Origin: Lumbricus rubellus
Taxonomy: Eukaryota; Annelida; Clitellata; Crassiclitellata; Lumbricidae
Assembly (NCBI GenBank): GCA_945859605.1
Contig: OX243814.1
Coordinates: forward strand, 39,606,802 to 39,670,801
DNA: 64,000 bases
Direction of reading: 5' to 3'
A program made the translations under genes and the position numbers. Of this stretch, positions 13,401-25,400 are shown piece after piece. The number at the start of each line of letters is the position of its first letter. Positions within the stretch are counted from its first letter, which is position 1. Under the pieces are notes generated by a model, which had not been told where the DNA came from, made no database searches, and saw only the letters and a list, made by a program, of their open reading frames with translations.

Positions 13401-16400
13401 TCATTGCTGAAATAAATGGTTTATGAGTTCAATAATGTTACTCCATGTTGTATAAATTATCGAATTCCACACTCAAGGGTAGGCTATACCATTTTTGCTG
13501 TCGTCCTAGCAAAATTGTTCATTTTGGATAAACAGTAGATAACACTAAAAATTTACAATGACATTTTTGAGAAAATTTTGAAATATTGAAGGAGCAGCAT
13601 CTCCGTCCTCAATCACAAACTCGGGGTCTCGTGGACCGTCCTCTGACCCCCAAGTCTCCGCCCATTACTGCTGGTGCTAAATGACCACCCCATTTCCCAA
13701 TATATAGTTGTGTATGACTACCGGCGTAGCCCCTCAAGAGGCCGGCGGGTCGGACATGGTGCACATTATAACCTCACCCCGGTCTGCGGCGCATTCAATT
13801 AGCATAAGCATCGACGCGCTATTGTAGCGAAATTCAATATCGCTGACCTTGTGAATCTCAACCCTTCCTCCGCCAACCCGGACTCAAAACCTTTCTCCCG
13901 CCAGCCTGGACTCACACCGGGCCAAACCTCAGCCCCCTTTCTCCGCCAGCCCGGACTCACACCGGGTCGAACCTCAGCCCCCTTCCACCGCCAGCTCGGA
14001 CTCATACCGGTCCGGACCTCAGTCCCCATGCCCCCGCGCAGACCTCAGCCCCCTTTCCCCGCTAGCCCGGGCTCAGACTGGTCCGGATCTCAGCCCCTTC
14101 TTCCGCCAGTTCAGTCCTCTTCCCTCTTCCAGACTCGTCCGGATCTCATCCCCCTGCCCCGCCATCGCGGATCTCTGCTCCTTCCCCCGCCAGACCGGTT
14201 CGGACCTCAGACCGGCCCGGACCTCAGCCCTCTGTTCCCTGCAGCTCCATTAGGGTATAAATAAGAGGACTGTGTGCATGCTAAATTGCTACTATTGAGT
14301 CGCAGAAAGAGTCGATGTCCGGGAGTCGAGCCCAGTCGCAATTGGTGTCTCGCATGTGAGTCGATGTATGACCGTCCGCCGCAGTTGAGGTCCGAAAAAT
14401 AAGATAATAATAATAACTTTTAAGCCGATACATGGACATTCATTGCTTTTTGCTTTGGGATGAGGCTGAGTCACATTTAGGGGCTTAGCCCCCTAACCCC
14501 TCCCCTGGTGCCGCCAATGGCATAAGCATCTACACTATTACAGGGGTGGATCCAGGAGGGCCAATCCGGCCATGCCCTCCATTTAGAAATGCCCATGTAT
14601 CGTGGCCCCCCATTTGGTTTCAAGAAGCTTATAATTTGGTATATTTTCAAGGATTTGGACTTAATGACTAAAAAAAGGTCATCAACTTTTTTGGCGGATG
14701 AAATGGTATGATTTTCCAAAAAAAGGTCATCAACTTTTTGGGCAGATACGATTTTATTTTTTCTCCATACCCAAGGTCAAGAATTCCCCCCCCCCCCGTC
14801 CAAAGTTCCTGTATCCGTCCTTGCACTATGATAATATAGTTGATTTCGTTGCCGTTGGTCATTGTCTAGTTTCCTTATTACGAACTAAGCCGTTTTAGAC
14901 ATTTTCAGCTTTTTGCTTTGGGGGGCTGAGCCACGTTTAGGGGGGCTTAGCCCCCCGTAGTCCCCCCTAGCGCCGCCACTGACGTTGAGATAAAATATTA
15001 TTTATATTGCAAATGGTATTATGTACAGACATTCCGCGATTCTTTCAGTTTTTGCATTTGTAGTAGTCTACTTATCGACGTTATCGTTTTATAATACAGA
15101 TTTGTCTTCACCTAATATCTACCCCTCCTGCAACATATCCGTGTTCTACGACGAAACCTATGCTACATGTACTAACCTGCTATTTAACAGATTTATCTTG
15201 TACGGCCACACCATTGCATGGACCAATTGCTGGAGGAACTAAAGTCACATTGACAATAGAGGGCTGGACTAAAGAAATTGCATACATTTCTGCCGTGTAC
15301 TTCGGTGGAATTATAAAAATTACAGACTTACAAAGTGGCAGGTTAGACGATACCACTCCTATTAGCTTTTTAGTCCATTCAGGTAATCAGATTGTTGTAG
15401 ACCCCAAGTTTCAACGACTTCAATTTTCGTAGCTTTGGCATCAAGGAACAGTTACTGTTAACAGGCCTTTAAAAGCATCCAAAATAGCAATTGTGTGTAA
15501 TGTAAGCCTCTATAATAATGTGACACAATCATGTACATATAATTATGTAAGTATGGTATTGTATGCATCACAATTAATGTCATGTATTCATATAGGTCTA
15601 TCCCTGACCATTGATTCCCAGCGGTGCAGATGGACCGTGCGCTCATTTGAGCTAAGTACTGCAATAATTAGAGTCGAAATAAGAAAATATAAAGATTGTT
15701 TTAGGGATTTTATTGACCGCGCAGCACGTTATTATTAGGCTATATGGCCTAATTACGTTCAGCAATATTCAAATCAGCAGCTGGCGTATGCTATAGGCCT
15801 ACCCGAAGTTATATTCTGCGTGAATAGGACACATGGCAGTCATGCAAATGTGGCAGATCAGTTGCACTTTAAAAGATGAAGATGAAGACAGGGCATAAAA
15901 GTATACCTAGTACATACACGCCATTTTATTCTATTCTATTCTATTCTATTTTTGGATTTATAAAGCGCCTCTCACAGTACAACCTAATCAGAGCTGACAC
16001 TAACAAGTAGGCCTACTTAGACTACTTACTGTACACGATTCCCACTGTTTCCCAGTCGTTTATTTCTCTAATGTATTGAATCTAATTTTGAATTGAAACG
16101 ACGCTAATAAGTCTAAGAAGCTGAGACGTACACATAGCCTAACTAACGTTAACAAACCTTCGTTGCAGGACACTAAACAAATAGACTGTATACTGTATAG
16201 GCCCTACATACGATTTCCCATTCGCTCATTTCAAATATAAGCCTATAGGCCTACTGACACAATTAGGACCTAAATGACACTAAGAAGTTTAATTTGCATG
16301 CATGTGAATGCCGGTGACAAAGTCATCAGTTACGGCACTATTCTATGATTTGCACATGGGGGCTTTTGTCCGGGGGCTAATGTCCTACGCAAAATCGGGG

Positions 16401-19400
16401 GATGGGGGCTTTTGTCTGAGGGGCTTATGTCCGGGGGCTTTTGTCCGGGGGGGCTGATGTCCTACAATCGGGAAGAAGAGTGAGTGGATCATGGATCGCT
16501 GCCAGCTACCCTCCTAAAGGTCGACTCAACCTTCAATTCGGCAGCCGACACTTATAGACCTACTAAAATAAGCCGTAGGACCTGATTCACACTTTGCATG
16601 GCTACCAAAACGACCAAAATGCAACTCCCGTAATAATTATTGTAATCATTTTGTTCATAGTACTGTGGAGAACGGGGGCTGGGCGAAGACCCAGGATGAC
16701 CAGTACCAACCCCTGTCGTCAGGTACCCTTGCAGTCCGCGGAGTCCACTTTAGCGGTAGACTAAAGATTAGCCGACTAGGCTTGAACCGTTTTATTGAAG
16801 AATCACAGTTTATTGAAGAATCACAGTTTATTGAAGAATCACAGTTTTCACAGCACGATTTATGTAGCGCCACGATCAGAGAACAGTAATTGATATAGCG
16901 CCCAGATTCGGAAAGTCAGTTGCAGCAGAAAGTGAAATGTCAGACAGCAACAACAGATCGGAATGTCAGTAGCAGCGACTACTGCAGCGCAAGAGTCCGA
17001 GCGTCGTAGCAGCTTTGTCCGTCAGCTAGGTTACGGTAGTCAGGCACCGAACCCCAGTCCTGTAGAGGGATACCTGAAGAGGCCGATGTTCTTCTCGAGG
17101 CACAGATCAGGATTTACCCCCTCTACAACAGTATCACTCAACGAACGTTTTACCGTCCGTCAAGCCAGATCATTTAGCCTGACTACTACGCGGTTTAGGC
17201 GTTCTTCACCAGGCCATTCGTCTGCCCCGAGCAAGCGTACGAGCGGACTTATATACCCTGTATGTGTGCTGAAGATGTAGATGTGCTGAAGATGTAGATG
17301 TGCTGAAGATGTAGATGTGCTGAAGATGTAGATGTGCTGAAGATGTAGATGTGGGCTGTAGGCGGCGTAGGCTAGATGCGCTGAAGATGTAGAAGTAGGC
17401 TATAGGCGGCGTAGGCTAGATGCGCTGAAGATGTAGAAGTAGGCTATAGGCTAGGTATGCTGAAGATGTAGATGTGCTGAAGATGTAGATGTGCTGAAGA
17501 TGTAGATGTGCTGAAGATGTAGATGTGCCGAAGATGTAGATGTGCTGAAGATGTAGATGTGCTGAAGATGTAGATGCGCTGAAGATGTAGATGTGCTGAA
17601 GATGTAGATGTGCTGAAGATGTAGATGTGCTGAAGATGTAGATGTGCTGAAGATGTAGATGTGCTGAAGATGTAGATGTGCTGAAGATGTAGATGCGCTG
17701 AAGATGTAGATGTGCTGAAGATGTAGATGTGCTGAAGATGTAGATGTGCTGAAGGTATAGGTACAGGCAGAGATACAGAGCAGGGCAGACACACATACAG
17801 ACACCCATACAGTGCAAAATCTCTACACGGCTCCCCCACAAACAGTCCCCAATTCCACTTTGGGGAGAAAGGAGCAAGGCACTGTCCCCAAAATTTGACT
17901 AAGCATCGGTCTACTGCAATGTCAATAATGCGTCAAAGTTCAATGCACGAGATATTGTTCAGTTCAATACGAATGTTCAAATAACGTGCTATAATCCGAT
18001 TCATGTATACAATTAAACTACTGTTCGTAGCAGGACAATCGTCGTTCAATAAGAAATCGAATCCGAAAATAAAGTGCCATCGCACACAGAAAGTCACTTG
18101 TAGAACTAATCGTCCGTAAGCATAGACATGTTAAAATAAGCACATCGCTCCCAAGTTTCACACATAAATTCACATAATAAAGCGTTTCACATGGAAAGTC
18201 CTCCACACAATAAGTCATTAGGTCATTATGCACGACCAAGTTTCGAACGCCGTCCATATTCACCTTTGAAAGTTTCTCCAACAGAATTGTTCCGGCAGAG
18301 TTCCGTGAATTCCGTTCCGCAGTTGAGCGCGTGGATTCGAGCGCAGACGAGGAACTTGCGCGCAGACTTGCGCGCACGTAGAAGAAACTGCGCCGACGAA
18401 GAAGGACCTTGCGCGCAGACTAAGAACTTGCGCGCAGACGAAGAGGAAGAGGAACGCCTGCGGACGTAGACTCGTGCGCCGACAAGGATTCTTGTGCGCA
18501 CCGACGACGAAGACTTGCGCCGTCCGCCTCGAGATCCTCACTGGAAACGGACTGGTCGGCGAGGATTGCGACGAGGTCGGCTTGAACCGGTCGTAGTTCC
18601 GTCCGGGTCTCCCTCGTAGACATCTCTTCCTTGCGCCTTCTTATCCAGCGTCCTGTCTCGTGGCCGATCGACGGCAAAAGCTGTCGTGCCGCCGTTAGCT
18701 TCGGCGGGTATGGCAGACGATTCCGTTGTAGGTGAACGCTTCCAACGGTGACGTGGCCGACGGCTTGGAGGAGCTGTGGCTTCGTCTGATGCCTCGATAG
18801 CTGGTTCATCGGTCATCCTGGTAGCCGGCTCACTCCACTGTCCTTTCGTCCGCCAGTAACAGTGGCGGAGTTTGTCAACGTGAGACACGAAGGGCTTAGC
18901 CTTCGGCGACCTTTGGAGGAGATAGTTGACCGGACCGCATGCCTTCTGTATCATGTAGGGACCCGTGAAATTACGCTGGAATTTTGGGCTACGACCCACA
19001 AACTTCCGTGGACTGAAGTAGTAAACCCAATCGCCTTCTTCGAATCTTGCCGGCCGTACTCGCAAGTCGTAGCTGTGTTTGCGCCTCTCAGCGTTCTTCC
19101 TAAGGCTTTGGCGAGCCACGCCGTAGGCCTTCGCGAATCTTTCGGACAGCTCCGCAACGTAGGCCGTATACGTGTGTCCGTTCTCGTCGGCTGTTTCCGG
19201 AGATCCGTAGACGAGGTCCAGCGGCATCCTGTTCTCCCTGGCAAAGATGAGGTAATTGGGCGAGAAACCAGTTACGTCGTGAATCGAGGCGCGGTAGGCT
19301 GCCACCACGTACGGGAGGTGTTCGTCCCAGTCCCGCTGGTTTTCGCTTACCACCTTCCCCAACATCGAATTGAGGGTGCGATGGAAACGCTCGATCATCC

Positions 19401-22400
19401 CGTTGCTTTGCGGTCGATAGCTGGACGTCCGTACTTTGTCCACTTCCAGTAGCCGACACATCTCCTTGAACACACATCCCTCGAAGTTCCTTCCTTGGTC
19501 CGTTAAAATCTGAAGTGGCGCTCCGTAACGTACGACGATCGTCTCCACCAGGGCCTTAGCCACCGTGACCGCCTCCTGGTTGGCCATCGGAGCGACTTCA
19601 ACGAACTTCGAGAAGTTGTCCATCATGGTCAAGATATAGATGTTGCCTTTCTTGCTCCTAGGATGTGGACCCGTGACGTCCACACTCACCCGCTCCCATG
19701 GTTCTCCACAAGGCATGGGCTGCAGAGGACCTTGCCTTTGCAGTGCACCTCGCCGGTACCGGCAACATCCGTCGCAGTGTCGACAAAACCTCTTCACATC
19801 TCTGGACCATCCGACCCAATAGGCTCGTCTGCGAACCTGCCATCGGGTTCGCCGGACACCCAGGTGTCCGCCAGTCACTCCAGTGTGTGCGAGTCTCATA
19901 TAGTCTTCTTGAAGGTTTTTCGGCACAAGTACTTGTTCCAGTTCGTCCGGCGTCCGTCGATAAATCACATCATCTTTCACGTACAACGCGTTCCGCTGGT
20001 GCCAATAGACCTTCACGGCCTCTTCCTCCTGCAGAATTTCCTGCAGACTCGGCATCCCTTCGCTCAGCCATGTTCTGACCAAACGCAACACGGAATCATC
20101 CGTCTGTGATTTCACCATGTCTCTTGCATCATCACTTTCGTTGGAAATCTCGGTCACTTCCCGTACAAAGTGGCTCATCGTATCCGACTCCTCGTAGTGA
20201 CACTGTCGGCACGGCTTCCTTGATAGAGCGTCAGCGTTTCCATGCTTCCTTCCCGGTCGGTGCAGTATTTCGAAGTCGAACTCTGCTAACTTCTCCAACC
20301 ATCGACCTTGTTGACCAATCGGTTCAGGAGTGTGCTGTAGCCATCGCAGCGCGGCATGGTCCGTCCTAAGAGTAAACCGCCTACCCAGTAGGTACTGTCG
20401 AAAAACCTGGGTAAAGTTCACCACGGCCAGCAATTCCTTTCTTGTAACGCAATAATTGCGTTCCGCGGCAGAGAACAAACGACTACCGTAGGCGATCACC
20501 CGCTCTTCCCCATCAATACTTTGAGAGAGCACGCCGCCAATCCCAACATCCGAAGCATCACAGTCCAGAGTGTAAGCAGCGTCATCCATCGGTAGACTAA
20601 GTACTGGAGCCATGGTCAAAGCTACCTTTAACCGATCAAAAGCATCCTGACATTCCTCCCCCCAAAGGAACGGCTGGTCCTTTCTCGTCAGAGCGAACAA
20701 GGGCGAGGCGACCATCGAAAACCCTCGAATGAACTTGCGATAGTAGGAACATAAACCTAAAAATGCCCGTACTTCCCTGAGATTCCTAGGGGTAGGCCAC
20801 TCGGTTACAGCCTGCACCTTGGATGGATCAACAGAAATCCCGTCCGCAGTCACTATGTGTCCAAGAAAGGATACCGTGCGTCTAAACAGATGGCACTTAC
20901 TGGGCTTCAACTTCAAGTTGGCCTCCTTAAGCCTCTGGAAGACTCGACCCAACCGGTCCAGGTGCTGTTCTGCAGTACTGCTGAAAATGATGACATCATC
21001 CAAGTACACCAAGCACAATTCAAAGTTCAATCCTGACAGAACGATATCCATAAGACGCTGAAAGGTGGCCGGCGCATTACATAAGCCGAATGGCATGACC
21101 CTCCAACGAAAAGTTCCGCGACGAGTTATGAAAGCCGTCTTGTCTGCGTCGCCCGGATCCATTACAACCTGATGATACCCGCTACGTAAGTCCAGGGTGC
21201 TGAACCACCCGGCGCCCGACAAGGCATCCAAACAGGCGTCAATCCTAGGAAGAGGATACGAGTCCTTCCGAGTCAGGTCATTCAGTTTGCGGTAGTCGAT
21301 GCAAAACCTCAAGGACCCATCTTTCTTTTTGGCCAGGACCACATTCGCCGCCCATTCACTTACAGCAGGTTCCACGACGCCAGTCGTCAACATCTGATCC
21401 AGTTCTGCATCAATGGCGGCCTGATACGGAAGCGGCTGCCTCCTCAAGGGTTGTCTCACAGGACGAGAGTCTCCGGTGTCAATCCTGTGCTGAGAGATCG
21501 TGGTCCTCCCTAGGTCATGGTCCGTGGTCGAGAAAATCTCTTCGTACTTGACCAACAACTCCTTCAGTCTCTCCTTTGTTTCTACCGGAACATCCTCAGA
21601 AATCTCCTCCATCAACTTTCCCACTAAGTGTGTTCCACCGGAAGGATTCGTCTGTTTTTCCTTTTTCTCCCTTACCTCAACCTCCACGGGGTGTAAGTCA
21701 CCCAACATTTGATCGACAGTCAACATAGCAGGATATTCATTCAAGTTTACAACTCTAATGCACGCCTTATCAGTATTATCGTCCAGCACAACTCTTGCCA
21801 CATGCAGACCGGGTTGGATTTCCTTAGATTCGGTCATCCACGCCTGGGCAGAGGTTGTCAAGTCCCGATATTGCGTCTTACAAGGAATATCGCTCTGGGA
21901 TCGAGGAAGAATTGTTGTCTCCTCTGCAACCATAACCCTGCGACACCAAAGCGAGCCATTACCCTTAACCAGAGGAATGCGGCGCCGACCAATGAAGAGT
22001 GCGCCCTGACCAAAACCCAAGCGACAACGATGCTGCCTCAACCAGTCCATCCCAAGCATTGGTTCGCCTATCTGGTCAGAGACAAGAAAGCCCGTATCAA
22101 TAGAGAACCCTCTGGAAATCCTAATCGGAACATCAATCTGACCCAAGACTCTAATCTGTGTTCCATTAGCAGCCAAAAGAATGCGGTTACTAGGCTGAAG
22201 CGGCAGACCATCAACATCAGCAGAGGGAACCAGGCTTACCTCCGACCCAGTGTCCACTAGGCATGTTCTTTGCTGTCCGTTGATCGTTCCACGGATGTAG
22301 ATCGCGTTGTTCGTTACGCCCGTTGCTCTGTCTCTCGTCGTGTGGTTGGTGACGGTCGTCCCATTCTGCTCCGACGTCGGTGGGTCCGAGGTGGCTGCGT

Positions 22401-25400
22401 CGTCACGGCGGTTGAAGAACTGCTGGCGCTGGCGGCACCGGCGAGCCACGTGACCGACCCGTCCACAGTTGAAGCAGGTTATCCCGCGCCCGGGACTACC
22501 TGGTGCGTTCCCTTGCGAAGGAGGAGGAGGAGTAGGAACGGTAGATGGAACCGTCCGTGGAACCGTCGGTTCGGGACCGAAACTCGTGCGATACGAGCCT
22601 CGAATCTCGTCCAGCTGTCGGCAGATTCTTCCTTCCATGTCCTGTTGCCACTTACGCTGCGCCGCGAAGAAGCTGTCCAATTGAGACTGGAGCTGTCCAC
22701 CGGCGTCGACTTCCTGCGACCCTCGCACTCGATTGGCAGGTCTCCGACGATCGTCCAAGTCCGCCGTTTGCTGATACGCGGCGAGGCGTAGAGCCGTTCG
22801 ATACGCCTCGTCGATGGTCTTAGGTTCACGTTCTCTCACCTTTAGAGACAATTCCCGGTCGCGGATCGCTTCGAGGAAGGCGTCCTTCGCAAGGATTTCG
22901 GTCGTTTCGCTGGACGGCACCGGGTAAGCAAGGACGACGAGTCTCCGGATGTCGTGAAGCAGATCACCAAGAGTCTCATCGGCTCTCTGTCGGCGATAAT
23001 AGAGTTGCGCTCGGAAGGTCTCGGCTTGACCCTCCGACCCGTAGCGTTGACGCAGTCTCTCGACGAGTTGTTCGTACGTGACGTCCGTCCGGGCCCCGAA
23101 ATCCGATAACAGCTGCGTTGCTGCCTTCTCCAAGGAACAACGGAGGAAGTCGACTTTGTCGGCTGCAGTCCATCGGTTGTGTCTTGCGCACACGTCGAAT
23201 TGTGCCAAGAACGATTCGAGGGATCCGGTTCCATCGAATTTTCCGGGCTTCACAGGATTCCTCTTTTCACCGACCATGCGACTGACATTCTCCATGACTT
23301 TCGACTCCAACCCGCTAACGTCTCTTTCCGCAATCAGCATAGCTTTGCGATCCTTCTTCGGCGCATCGTCGAAGTCGATTTTCTCGAGGAAACGGCTGGA
23401 CTCGACTTCGTAGTCGACCAAAACGTCCCTTCCTCGTCCAGCGGCGGGTGAAGAAGTCGTTGGGAAGTCAGCAGCATTTCCGTCCGTTCCACCAAACACT
23501 GAGTTCCACATTGCTGCTGTTCTGTCGAAATTTCACCGGCGTCGTAGAAGTGCTGCGAATTCTGGAAGCAATTTGAAGCAGTCCAACGAATTTTTCAGAT
23601 CACCCCACTTCCGGGGACCAGTTTGTGGAGAACGGGGGCTGGGCGAAGACCCAGGATGACCAGTACCAACCCCTGTCGTCAGGTACCCTTGCAGTCCGCG
23701 GAGTCCACTTTAGCGGTAGACTAAAGATTAGCCGACTAGGCTTGAACCGTTTTATTGAAGAATCACAGTTTATTGAAGAATCACAGTTTATTGAAGAATC
23801 ACAGTTTTCACAGCACGATTTATGTAGCGCCACGATCAGAGAACAGTAATTGATATAGCGCCCAGATTCGGAAAGTCAGTTGCAGCAGAAAGTGAAATGT
23901 CAGACAGCAACAACAGATCGGAATGTCAGTAGCAGCGACTACTGCAGCGCAAGAGTCCGAGCGTCGTAGCAGCTTTGTCCGTCAGCTAGGTTACGGTAGT
24001 CAGGCACCGAACCCCAGTCCTGTAGAGGGATACCTGAAGAGGCCGATGTTCTTCTCGAGGCACAGATCAGGATTTACCCCCTCTACAACAGTATCACTCA
24101 ACGAACGTTTTACCGTCCGTCAAGCCAGATCATTTAGCCTGACTACTACGCGGTTTAGGCGTTCTTCACCAGGCCATTCGTCTGCCCCGAGCAAGCGTAC
24201 GAGCGGACTTATATACCCTGTATGTGTGCTGAAGATGTAGATGTGCTGAAGATGTAGATGTGCTGAAGATGTAGATGTGCTGAAGATGTAGATGTGCTGA
24301 AGATGTAGATGTGGGCTGTAGGCGGCGTAGGCTAGATGCGCTGAAGATGTAGAAGTAGGCTATAGGCGGCGTAGGCTAGATGCGCTGAAGATGTAGAAGT
24401 AGGCTATAGGCTAGGTATGCTGAAGATGTAGATGTGCTGAAGATGTAGATGTGCTGAAGATGTAGATGTGCTGAAGATGTAGATGTGCCGAAGATGTAGA
24501 TGTGCTGAAGATGTAGATGTGCTGAAGATGTAGATGCGCTGAAGATGTAGATGTGCTGAAGATGTAGATGTGCTGAAGATGTAGATGTGCTGAAGATGTA
24601 GATGTGCTGAAGATGTAGATGTGCTGAAGATGTAGATGTGCTGAAGATGTAGATGCGCTGAAGATGTAGATGTGCTGAAGATGTAGATGTGCTGAAGATG
24701 TAGATGTGCTGAAGGTATAGGTACAGGCAGAGATACAGAGCAGGGCAGACACACATACAGACACCCATACAGTGCAAAATCTCTACAGTACTATGAATTG
24801 CAGTCATGGGGCCTTATACAGTGTGTCAGTTTCGAATAAAAAATAAAATAATTTGAATGTCAGTCAATTTTAAATTGTAAATAAGACCCAATGTACAAGA
24901 TTGGATGCTTCTTTAGCGTTGAACTATTAGGCCTACTCTAGAGCTGGACAGTGGACATTAATCAAATAAGCCTACCTATACAACATATAGGCTACATTGA
25001 TTGGTTAAATTATTAATTCATGAATAGTTTTAGTAGAATACAGGTTAAACTTTAGAGATGCTTAATAAACTCGCTCTTGTTCAATGCTTCTGTTGCATAA
25101 TAGGCCTAATGTTCTTGAACTTGCCGCAATCAAGATATCGCATTAAATTTACTATAATTCAAGATAAGCGATTATTTCCCTAATTTTGTCTATCCATTGC
25201 TGTTCAAGTTTTCCTGTTTTTTCAATTTCAATTGTAGATCAAACAACAGTGTCGTGGTGGTAACTCCCAATGCAACAGCAGCACTAATTGGACAACCGTT
25301 ACCCATAACAATCGAATTCGATCCTGGACCATATAACAGGAGTGCCAATTTATCTTTCACATACCGAGATAACCCAGAAATATCTGCCATCAGTCCATCC

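Larger units (their letters stand above)
12045..14981. mobile_element. Composite hAT-like element, 2.9 kb, exact 8-bp TSD
   Basis: The left end CAGTGGCGGCGCCAGG and right end CCTAGCGCCGCCACTG are inverted repeats. ACGTTGAG flanks both sides exactly (12037-12044 and 14982-14989). Inside are at least two other TIR elements (12518-12923, 14541-14823), a second start of the same family (12931) and a tandem repeat. No transposase frame is recognisable. It could also be several independent MITEs whose flanks match by chance, but 8 of 8 bases argues against that. Confidence 0.7.
16664..24787 (-). mobile_element. Complete Ty3/gypsy LTR retrotransposon, 8124 bp, antisense in gene B intron 4
   Basis: Two 1164-bp LTRs (16664-17827 and 23624-24787) begin TG and end CA and appear identical base for base at an exact offset of 6960. 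GTAC flanks both ends (16660-16663 and 24788-24791). Between them on the minus strand are a primer-binding site, one long gag-pol frame (18538-23511), a roughly 700-bp 3' region and a polypurine tract. There is no envelope frame. Identical LTRs and an unbroken frame mean a very recent insertion, probably still competent. It is transcribed opposite to its host gene. Confidence 0.95.

Noticed and set aside
13851..14264. Pro-rich 137-codon protein
   Set aside because: Lies on a diverged C-rich tandem repeat inside a composite transposon; no signal peptide or domain.
15021..15242. Separate small secreted protein with a leader-like start
   Set aside because: The hydrophobic start may be chance; the rest runs out of frame over the IPT exon of gene B. 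Not supported without transcripts.
18862..23451. Several 90-196 codon open frames on the + strand opposite the gypsy polyprotein
   Set aside because: They are antisense shadows of one long conserved coding frame; none shows a domain.
17416..24807. Three overlapping repeat-protein frames on the minus strand of each LTR
   Set aside because: The 17-bp unit lacks stops in every minus frame; no frame is preferred, so it is not a gene.
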